Source: Rugalucina vietnamica (taxonomy: Eukaryota > Mollusca > Bivalvia > Lucinida > Lucinidae). Taken from it: a stretch of 64,000 nt of DNA. Where the stretch lies: NCBI GenBank assembly GCA_964017185.1, contig OZ024878.1, positions 13,091,351-13,155,350 on the forward strand, written 5' to 3'. This document shows positions 49,139 to 61,100 of this stretch, one piece after another. Within the stretch, counting starts at the first letter, position 1. Each line of letters opens with the position of its first letter. The translations under genes and the position numbers were made by a program. The notes beneath the pieces were generated by a model, which ran no database searches, was not told the origin of the DNA, and was given only the letters and a program-made list of their open reading frames with translations.

Positions 49139-52100
49139 CTACGAAGAAGGGCAAGCAAAATAAACTCATTAAAACATAGGGACCAGGGCCCAGTAACTCA
49201 AAGCCATCTTAACTTAAGGTCATCGTAAGTCATTTTACTTCTGTATCGAAGCAGCAACACAGATCTCGCGTATATAACCCTTTAATATGGTTGAGATGCA
49301 CACACCAAGATGACAAAGTTAGACATTTTTATCTTTAAGATTTATAGCACTCCAGAATTTTTCTTAAGATCACCTTAAGCTTAAGATGGCTTTGAGTTAC
49401 CATCCCAGGCAGTTAATTAAAACGAATTAGTGAATGTCAAAAAATTCCATGGTAATTTGAATTATGATAACTATTCAATCAGACCCCTTAACCAATAAGC
49501 CACAAAAAAGCTTAAATCAATTAATTAAAAACTTGTCAGTAACACGACATCACATGACCCTAAATACAAATGCAGGTGGAGTAGTTATTAACGTCAACAT
49601 TTATTCCAAATTTCCTTAAATTTATTCCCTAACAATATACAGTGTAGTCCTTGATGGAAAACTATCTGAGGAAGCAAACAAAAACTTCTTCATTGATGAT
49701 CGCCTATAGTCTTTTTTTTTCAAGAAGAATAATGATGAAGTTTCCTTTCAACTATTAGTTTCCTGAGCCCTACCCTTGACCAACTGTTGTTAACTGCATT
49801 CAACGAATCGCGAAGTTCACAGTGTATTTTTGTGAGTGTCTAAAACGAATAAAACTCCTATCTCCTCTAGAATAAATAAAACTCTCATCTCCATACAACT
49901 GTAATAGCATTAATGTTCACAAAATTGACAATTTGACAAAATGTCACAGGGGCGGAAAAAGAACGTGGCCCGACCGGGACTCGAACCCAGGGTCTCTCGC
50001 TTACTGTGCGAGCACTCTACCACTGAGCTACCGAGCCACATGACGACCGGTTACATTTACCTAATAGTGCGATTCCGTCTGAAGACAAGCTTTCAAATGA
50101 TTGTTTGGGACAATCTTCAGTTTGGTGATCTGTTACGTCACAAATGTCACAATAAGGACCGGAATAGGCACTGCAAATAAATCAGGTTAAATCTTACTAA
50201 ATGCTTAACAAAAAGGAGAACAGGATTATGATTTGGATTCTTTACATTTTATGTACATTTACTTGTGTTGCCAGCCTTAAGAAAGGGGACTAGCCCTTCA
50301 TTTTAACATTTCTTTTTGTGCCTAGTTTTGTTACGGTTATGTCGACCATTTATCCATTACCAGAGGACCAATGGTCCTGTTAACGCTCACCTTAGGTCTG
50401 CTGTATATTCCAATAAACTTGTTTAGTTATCATGGAAAATAGCCCCAGTAAAGGTCAGTGAATTAAGGCTTAGGGCCTTTTTAGAATAATTAATATCGAC
50501 CTATGTTGACCTTGCTGAACAATAGGTCAAGGTCATCACCCGGTCATGATTTATATATACACTGTAGTACTTGAGTTATTGATGCTTCATATTAAGTTTC
50601 ATTGAAATTGGTCAACCAGTTCTGGAGATTTCTGAAGCATTTTAACCATATATGGGCATGGTGGCCATTTTGGTCATTTGACCTAGATTATTCATATACA
50701 CATTGATTCCTCCTTCCTACAAATGTTTCATATAAAATTTGGCTTTGATTGACCTGGTGGTTTCAGAGAAGAAGATGGTAATATACATGTATAATGTATA
50801 CTGAACAAAACAAGAAAATTTACACTATTTTGATACAAAAATTTCCATCTAGACACACACATATTTTATCAAAAGGTATATGCATGTGATGGTCATTCGT
50901 CAGACGGGATGACTATATGAAAAACTTTGGATATCGATTCGACGTAAATGCACAACATTTAAAAGACGTTAAACCGCATTTTGGTGTCTAGTTCAAGGTT
51001 ATGTGTTGATAATTGGAATATCTAAACGCTTTATTCTGTACTCGTTTAAGTTAGTTTACCGAAAATCAACTGAAAATGATTCTGAATTATACTGTGAAAA
51101 TGGCACGTTAACACCAAAATGAGCGTGGAAGGGCATTTGGCGTTTTAGTCGACTAAACACGTACAATATGTGATTAAAGGTAACTAGGTTTGGCTGTTTG
51201 CTGTCACATAAATGCTCATGACCTCTGGAGACTAACGAAACGCAGAGAAGGCACTTCCGATGCACTGAGTTAAAGCGAGTAATGTACAAACGCCGTGACA
51301 TGACGTCAAAATCATCATGACGCAGTTGTGACAATGGTTAAAGGCGGTCACATTAATTGACATGCACCCAAGCACTTCAAGATGGACCACTAGAATCAAA
51401 ATTCAAACCTCATGATTTTGAATTTCGCATATGGTGTGTGATTTTTGTTTTTTATCCCTCAAATTTTCTACGCGCTATAATTAAAAAACGGAGACATGTG
51501 TCAATGCTTGCATTATACAGAACAATTGGCAATTAATTAAATACAAGTTAATTTGATATAAAGCCCATTTTCATAGACGAAATATTTCGAGAGATGTGAC
51601 AAAATTAAAACGTGTAAAGTTTCTTTATTTGTTCAGTATATATTGCCTCTGTGAGGGAGCAGATGAGGCCTTGTGTCCATTTTTTTCCAAACTCATCCAT
51701 ATTCAGCCCTACTTCTTATTTTCTGCAAGATTTTTCCTTTAAATGTTAATTTAACAATTTTCCCCATTTAAATGCATAGGCGACCTATGTTGACCTTGCT
51801 GTAAAAGAGGTCAAGCTCATCACAGGGTCATAATTTATATATACATTGTAGTGCTTGAGTGATTTATGCTTCATGCCAAGTTTCGTTGAAATCGGTCAAC
51901 CATTTCTGGAGAAGATTTTAAAGGGTTTTTACCAAGAACAAGAACACAACTTTATTTCAATATAAATCACAGACCGTAGCTAGACGGTATATGGGATCAT
52001 ATACCATATATGGACCTTGCAGCCATCTTAGTCACGTGACCTGGATTATTTATATACAGATTGATTCCCCCTACAAATGCTTCATATAAAATTTGGCTTA

Positions 52101-55100
52101 AATTGGCCAAGCGGTTTCAGAGAAGATGTTTGAATATTATGGTAATATACATGTATATTGCCCCGGGGTGAGGGCAGATGAGCCCTGGGGTCCATTGTTT
52201 TTCAAAATCATTAATTTACAGTCCTACTTCCCATTTCCTGCAAGATGTTTCCTCCAAATGACAATTCAACAATTGTCCCCAATCAAATGCATAGGCCACC
52301 TAAGTTGGCCTTGTCGTAAAATAGGTCAAGGTCACCCCAGGGTCATGATTTATATACACATTGTAGAACTTGAGTCCCTAATGCTACATACTGAGTTTCA
52401 AGACCCTAAGTCTTATGATCATGGAGAAGAAAATTTTTAAAGGTTTTTACTTTTTATAGCCATGGTGGCCATCTTGGTCATGTGACCTGGATTATTTATA
52501 AATACATTAATTCCACCTTCCCATAGAAGCTTCCTATAGCATTTGGCTTTGAATGGCCAAGCAGTTTCAGAGAAAAAATGTTTGAAAATGATTATGCATT
52601 TATATTGCCCCGGGATGGGGGCAAATGAGCCCCTGGGGTCCATTTATTTTTTTCAGAATCATTAGTATTCAGTCCTACTGCATATTTCCTGCAAGATTTT
52701 TAATTTAAATGACAATTCAACAATTTTCTCCATTCAAATGCATTGGCGACCAAAGTTGACCTTGCCGTAAAAGCGGTCAATGTCATCCCAAGGTCATGAT
52801 TTATAAACTTATTGTAGAACTTATTGTAGAACTTGACTCGCTAATGCTACATGCCAAGTTTCACGATCCTAGGTCTTATGGTTCTGGACAAGAATATTTT
52901 TAAAGGTTTTTACTATTTAAAGCTATGGCGGCCACCTTGGTCATGTGACCTGGATAACCTATAAACACTTTCGTTCCCCCTTCCTATAGAGGCTTCCATC
53001 AACATTTGGCTTTGATTGGCCTAGCGGTTTCAGAGGAGAAGATCTTTGAAATTGTGGACAGACGACGGACGCCGGAACATGGCCATCCTATAAGCTCACC
53101 TTGTGAACCTAACGGCTCATGTCAGCTACAAACAGTAAGAGTCTTTGTATTACTTTAATCTAACGATTTACGTAATAAATAATTCAATATTTATAATTAT
53201 TATAACCCTTTCAAACAGTGTTCACGTATATTCATGTTGTATATTTTATTCAAAAAGGTAATGATGCTTCAAAATGTGCTTCAAAATGTTTTATATTTGT
53301 TTGTTCTTTGTTTTCTAATTTTTGTCTTCTCAGACAATTGGTGCTGAAACAAAAGAAACGGGACTGCCATGAAATGATGGAAGTATAAAACAATGAAGTT
53401 ATGCTGTGATTTATCTGTGTGTAGCCAGTTTTCTGTCTAACTCTTTGTTGTACCGATAACGAGCTAGTCATTCTTACTGTGCACCGGTTCCGTGTCGTTA
53501 AAATATATAATTTATTATATGATGTCTTGTTTTCGTTTCTTTCCTGTCAGTTGTCTGGGTTAGAACCAATTGGACCACATTCTGGTCTTTACATGTACAT
53601 GTATGTCTTTCTACGCTTACTTTTTTATTTTATGTTAGTCAATGTTTCAAAGTAACAATCAAACAAGTAAAACACTTGAAACATTATGTTCGACTTACGC
53701 AGATGTACTTGCTAATCTAGGTGCTTCACCACTGGTAGAAGGGCGTATCGTCAGACTTTGATTTACCTCTCTCAATGAGCATAGCTGAAACGTTTGCAGA
53801 ATCTATAGTACGGCTCTTTAGATGCATTCGAAAATGATGGCTTTATTCAATTATAATGCAGATGTTTAAATCTGATGGACTAAACTTTCAAAATAAAGAT
53901 TGAATGAGCAGCTGGAGGTTGTATTAATGGGTAATTGTCCCTTGCGCCTCATTTGCCGAGCTTATAGGTTCACGAGGCATTATTAGCCGAAGCCGTGGTA
54001 TGAACCATCCTCTTTCTTATTGATATTTTCACTACTCTTTAAGGGGTTTCGACCCCAAGTTTTGTTGATAAATAAACCTCTCATTTCAACATATCTTGAA
54101 ATATAGATGGAAAGCTACAAATTAACACTAAAATTATCAAAAATGAGAAAATTCTATAATTTGACATCTTTTCAACTTCTTTTGTCATAAAAAATATTGG
54201 AAATATATCAACGGAAACTGTCTGAATCTATGCATATATACACTGAAAAAAAGTTATAAGAGGCCACTTTTCAAACTCATTTTTTGTTTATAAGCAATGT
54301 TCAAAATTGCTCGATTTTTTGCCTAAAAACGTGTTTTTTAAGTAAGTAACGTTCCAAATTGTTAGAAAATAATTTTCTTTTACTAAACGCGTTTTTGGAG
54401 TAAAAATGCAAAAAACAATGTTTTTGAATAAAAAAATTGATCAAGCACAGCATTTATTGAAATTAGGAGCGGATGTCACCAAAGGGGCCGTTGGGGCTTG
54501 GAAAAACATCAAACATTCGAATTTTCTCTACTGGTAGACTTTTTGCGCATTTTTAAAAATTCATCAATGTGCCTCTTAAACATGTTAATCCCTATCAAAT
54601 TCACTTGACGAGGCCTAGAAATGAGACATATAACCCGAATGAGCTATTTTAGACTATTTTCGATGACAAACAGGTCACGGTTGCCGCACACTTCCGGTTT
54701 CAATGCCAATTTTTAACGAACAAAATAACGAAATTTATGAATTTTTTTTAATTTTCAAAGTTTATCAGAGTCTAGTATTAGATTTTAGTAATCGCTGAAA
54801 ATTTCAATTTCATACTGCTGATAATAATGCAACTGAAGATGAACAAAGTTTGTATGCAAATTGCATGCAAAAAGCTGAATTCATGTTATTCATGTCGCTG
54901 TCTTCTTTCATGTACAAAACATAAACGACGATTCTTATTGCAGCAACGCATCTGACTTAATTTTATTTTGCATCATGGCAGTCAGCAGCACTCAAACAAA
55001 TTAAAATATAAAACACAACGTCATAATACGACATTTAAATCGACGTTAATAAAATGTGACTTTTTGAAATTAGGGTTTCTTTACGCATGCTTCGTCTGTA

Positions 55101-58100
55101 TGAGAGATATCGCGCATTTTGGAATGCAGAAACTCACAGAGACACTGTTAGACATTGGCTTATTCATTTGATCATTAATTTTAATTGATCGTATTTTACT
55201 TTCTGAACTAGAAGGAAAAATATGAGGTGGCCTCTTATAACTTTTTTTCAGTGTACATAAAATATTATACAAATAAAAAAAGGTGAAAAATAATAATGAG
55301 TATATACATTATATAACAAAAAACTGTTTTTTGCAGGAAATAAATATCACATAATTTGACACAAATTTGTCTACCACATTTCCAAAAATATACGTAGAAT
55401 GACAAAAAACTGAATTTTGAGAAGGGGAATAATTACTAAATGAGACAATGCATGAATTGATAGGTCTTTCCAGGTTTTCTAAGCTGCTATAAGCATTTTC
55501 GCACACCCACTTCTTAGAAAGAGGCATATCCCGACATATAATCAAACCGCGAGACAAACTTTTCAAAAATATATTTTTAAGAATGTGTTGTATTTGTGTT
55601 TAGATTAAAAAATTGCCAATCTGATGATACTAAACTTATTGAATTCTGATAAATATTAGATGAGATACAAGCCTCAAACCACCACTTGTCGCCCATCGTG
55701 ATCATTAGTCCCGACAATTAGTATGCTATAGTAACAATTTTGTAAAAGCTGCAACTTGAATGTATTATTCCCCTTTCCATACCGACTGCATCTAAGTCAG
55801 AAGAGGCCTTCTAGTTATAAAATTTAAAATATCTGTTAAATTACTGATATTTTTAATTTAAAACTTTTAACCAAGCAATTTCGATACATTTTCATGTTTT
55901 CCAATCGTTTTGCCTCTTATTTGGATGGAATATGCAAATTCTCGTACCATATGATTTTCATCACCATATGTGTAGTCAAAAGCCTATGAAGGCGAAAGCC
56001 TGCATCGGCAATAGGTTGAGGAAACACATGTGACTAATGTCGAGAAAATGTCGAGATAGCAGCAGGGGTTAAACAACGATTACATGGACTCTTATAAATG
56101 ATAATTAACATGTACCTGATAATCAGCGATAACCAAAAGCAATTGTGGTGGTATGGCGATATACAAATTAATGTTAATAAAAATATCTAAATATCAACCA
56201 AGTATCCTAAAAGAGCATATACATGTCACGACAACTGCATCACAAAGAGCGGAAGATATCGGGGTGTATACGAGCGAGCATCTGTCTAAACTTTGAAAGA
56301 AAATTACGTTATGACAAAGTTGTGAACTCAAAATGTGTGATTTGCTCGCGATTTTCAACTTTCATGCATTAGCGAATATCATGGTTGATCTTAACTTTTG
56401 AAAGTCGCACATTTGTATTGCATGTATTTGAAAGATTTGCTGATTCAGTCAATAGGTTTTTTTAGTCATGCCGGCATAGAACATGCTTCGATGAATTTCT
56501 TAATTAAATTGTGTTTACGTGAAGGAAACATTGCGATTCTGTTGGTCTCAATTAACATAACCATTGCCGGTAACGTTTTCTCAAAAAGAAACAAATCGCA
56601 CTGCGTCATTGGAATTTATGATAACGGCCTTGACAGAACATACATATTAATGAAATAATTGGTCTAACAACAGGTTCAATTATGGCCAATTTTATGCCTG
56701 CTGTGTGATACAGATGGCGCTTCAGAGGTGCGATTTACCTATCCCATGAGCCGTTTCTATATATAGTAACACCGTTTCAGGTCTGCTACGTCATCACATG
56801 TTATCGGCATGGGGGAAATTAGTACTGTGCCTTTCCAATACCTATTATCAGCAGATGCAGACTTTCTCCTATTCATCTACTTTTGGTGTAGTCTATATTA
56901 AATCATACAAATTAGGCTTCAACCCAATAACGACAACTCTTGCTTTTTGCACTCATTACAGTTGTCTTACATATAAGGGTGCAAACGCCTTAAGGAGGTG
57001 TTCATTTTATTGTCAATGTTTTAAAGGTCATCGAGGTATCAAAAAGTCGAGACAACTGCCTGAATTGATACGAGAAAGAGAATCAATGAATTCTCTTTAA
57101 TAGCGGCATAAAACACATCAGCTGAAAGAGGGGTGCGGCTTGCACACATAATAATAAAAGCACATAAACCACAGACAGACCGAATCTACGAAATATCATG
57201 CCTTATATGTCATGTACTGTACAATTATTTTCATATTGCATATATACTTGTTATGTGACCAACATATATGTATTGTATTTTTATTTTTGATAGACTAGAA
57301 ACTTTGTAGTTTACGTCTAATAAAATGGTTGTCATTTATTAATGTAATGCTGTGATAAAGGATATACGAGTTAGACCTCGATGTGAAAGCCAAATGATTA
57401 CTACCAGCTTAACCCTAACCTCAGTATCATCTTTTAAAAGTTTTTCATTTTCGTCTCGTAGACCTTTTATCTCCTTTACATTAGACTCCATCATCTGATC
57501 CAATTGTTGTTCCATCTTATATTCGACATTCTTTAGTTCTGTCTCCACCTTGATCTTTTCAGTTTGTAGTTCTGTAAAATCCTTCTTAATCGTGTCATGT
57601 TCACCTTTAACACGTGTTAGTTGTTGATTTAAGCGGGTGTTTTCGTCTGTTAGGGATTTTACTTGCCTCTCAAAGTCTGCTTTCTCGGCCTTGTCATGAA
57701 AATAAATGCTCACAATAAATTGGTAACTACATGCATGAGCAAATTTGCAAAGTGGTTGTTTTTGATTCATTCGTCCCCCTGTAGAATGATTTACGCATTC
57801 TGTGGTATATGTTGCTGTGACAGTTGAGGTAAATTTTTCTGTTCATAATGAAGCTGGTTTCAATCATTTTCTGACAGATACTGTAATGATGTATGATTAA
57901 AAATATTTTGCCAACAATTAATTTAAAACATGATCATGAGAGAAACATGATCAGCGGCAAGATTATTCATATTAATTTATATTACTGATCGTTCCAAGGC
58001 GATGCTTCTGTTGTGGTTCTATTTGTTGTATGTTTAGAGTCGAATTTTTGTGCTGTTTGAGCCTTATGTGCGTTTTCATAGTTTTAGTTAAGTTCGTGAA

Positions 58101-61100
58101 ACTGAATGTCTGCCTATTTGGAAACAGTTGCTCACTGGGCTTACGATATGTTTTCTAGGTATAAGTACCTGAGTGTCAATTTAGTTTTTCCTCCTCGGTT
58201 TCGGGTTGGGAGTTTCTTTCTGATTGCGCATTTTCCTGATCACTGCCTACTTGTACCCTTTTACGATTTAGTTTTGATTTTGAATCGTTATTTCAAATTA
58301 CCTGAGAATTTTGCTTTGTTTCTCTATCCATCTCTTCCATTTTTTGAAGCTCATTTTGCAGAAATGTATTTTTTGCTCGAACGTCTCGTAGATTTAGTCG
58401 TAGACTTTGTATCTCTTTTACAGTAGACACCTTCACCTGATCCAACTGTTGTTCCATCTTATATTCGACACTCTTTAGTTCTGTCTCCACCTTGACCTTT
58501 TCAGTTTGTAGTTCTGTAAAATCCTTCTTAATCGTGTCTTTTTCGCATTGAATCCGTGTTAGTTGTTGATTTAAGCGAGTGGTTTCGTCTCTTAGTGACT
58601 TTACTTTCCTCTCAAAGTTTGCTTTCTCGGCCTTGCCATGAAAAGAAATGCTCACACGAATCAGTCACTACATGCATGAGAAAATTTGCAGAGAGATTGT
58701 TTATTTGTTCATCTGTAGAATGATTTACGTATTTTGTGGTATACGTTGTTGTGACAGTTGAGGTGCATTTTTCTGTTCATAATCAAGCTGGCTTCAACAA
58801 TTTTCTGACATATATTGATGATGTACATGTATGATTAAAATATTTTCCAACAATTAATTTAAAATATGATCTGACATGAGAGAATTATGATCAGCGGCAA
58901 GATAATTAGACCTAGTTTTGATTTTGAATCGTTATTTCAAATTACCTGTGAATTTCGATTTGTTTCTCTGTCCTTCTCTTTAAGTTTTTGAAGCTCATTT
59001 TGCAGAAGTGTATTGTCTTTTCGAACGTCACGTAGACTTTGTATCTCCTTTACATTAGACTCCTTCATCTGGTCCAATTGTTGTTTCATTTTATATTTGA
59101 CACTCTTTAGTTCTGTCTCCACCTTCACCTTTTCAGTTTGTAGTTTCATAAAACCCTTCACAATCGTGTCATTGTTGCCTTGAACACGTGTTAGTTGTTG
59201 ATTTAAGCGGGTGATTTCGTCTCTTAGGGACTTTACTTGCCTCTCAAAGTTTGTTTTCTCGGCCTTGCCATGAAAAGAAATGCTCACATGAATTAGTCAC
59301 TACATACATGTACATGAGAAACTTTGCAAACAGTTTGTTTTGATTCATTCGTCCCCCTGTATAATGATTTATGCATTCTGTGGTATATGTTATTGTGACA
59401 GAAGAGGTGCATTATTCTGTTCATAATCAAGCTGGCTTCAACCATTTTCTGACATATATTGATAATGTACATGTATGATTAAAATATTTGCCAACAATTA
59501 ATTTACAACATGATCATGAGAGAAACATGATCAGCGGCAAGATAATTCGATCTAGTTTTGATTTTGAATCATTATTTTTAATTACCTGAGAATTTCGCTT
59601 TGTTTCTCTGTCCTTCTCTTTCAGTTTTTGAAGCTCATTTTGCAAAATTGTATTTTTTTCTCGAACGTCTCGTAGATTTTGTAGTTCCTTCGCATTTGAC
59701 GCCTTCATCTGATCCAACTGTTGTTCCATCTTATATTTGACAATCTTCAGTTCTGTCTCCACCTTGACATTTTTAGTTTGTAGTTCTGTAAAATCCTTCT
59801 TAATCGTGTCATTGTCGCCTTGAACACGTGTTAGTTGTTGATTTAAGCGGGTGTTTTCGTCTCTTAGGGACTTTACTTGCCTCTTAAAGTTTGCTTTCTC
59901 GACCTTGTCATGAAAATAAATGCTCACATGAATTAGTCATTACATGCATGAGAAAATTTGCAAAGAGTTTGTTTTGAATCATAGTCCACCTGTAGAATGT
60001 TTTACTTATTCTGTGGTATATGTTGTTGTGACAGTTGAGGTAAATTTTTCTGTTCATAATCAAGCTGGTTTCAATCATTTTCTGACAGATACTGTAATGA
60101 TGTATGATTAAAAATATTATGCCAACAATTAATTTAAAACATGATCATGAGAGAAACATGATCAGCGGCAAGATTATTCATATTGATTTATATTACTGAT
60201 CGTGCCAAGGCAATGCTTCTGTTGCGGTTCTATTTTGATTTATGTTTAGAGTCGAATTTTTGTGCTGTTTGAGCCTTATGCGCGTTTTCATAGTTTTAGT
60301 TAAGTTCGGGTAACTGAGTGGCTGCCTAATTAGAAACAACTGCTCACTCGGCTTACGATATGTTTGCTATGTATAAGTACTTGAGTTTACATTTAGTTTT
60401 TTTCTCACCTCGGTTTTTGGGTTGGGAGTTTCTTTCTAATTGCGCCTTTTCCTGGTTCTTGCCTACTTGTGCCTGTTTTCGATCAAGTTTTGATTTTGAA
60501 TCTATATTTCAAATTACCCGAGAATTTCGCTTTGCTTCTCTTTCCAGCTCTTCAAGTTTTTGAAGCTCATTTTGCAGTATTGTAATTTTTTCTCGAAGGT
60601 TTGCATTCTCTTTTTCTTTCTCGGCTCTTTCTGTCCTTATGTGACTTGCGGATACTTTTGCGAGTATGAGGTTTTTCTCCAGATTTGTCTTCTCATTTTC
60701 AGCTTTTCTACGATTTTTCTCTGCTTGCTGTCTCAGAAGCTAAAGGATATAAAACTGTACTGATTTGTTTTATGTCTCCTCTCTGCTTAATACTACAACA
60801 AAAGGCTATCCCCACATAAGCCCTTCGCAGCACATTGATTAACAGTGTTCCCCGCCAATTCAACACAGTACTTATTGTTTCGTTTACCCTACCTATTTGC
60901 TGATTAAACACAGCTTTAAGCAGCAATTTGGGAAAGAGCCTCTTCTTACCTTAGTTTTTAGCTCACCTGAGCCGAAGGCTCACAAGGTGAGCTTATAGGA
61001 TGGCCATGCTCCGGCGTCCGTCGTCGTCATCCGTCGTCGTCCGTCGTCGTCATCCGTCGTCGTCCGTCGTCGTCGTCCACAATTTCAAAGATCTTCTCCT

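Noticed and set aside
49941-50180. Open frame reading RPGLEPRVSRLLCEHSTTEL
   Set aside because: Antisense of the tRNA-like sequence and the knuckle exon; a common artefact over tRNA genes.
53250-53330. Possible exon after TTTGTTTCAG reading HQLSEKTKIRKQRTN to a stop, with AATAAA just after
   Set aside because: It has no donor and would be an alternative last exon only. The phase-matched exon at 53699 links better to the knuckle. Kept out without transcript evidence.
56398-57100. Two plus-strand open frames of 86 and 100 codons
   Set aside because: They lie in an intron of the opposite-strand gene, lack recognisable domains and look like chance frames.
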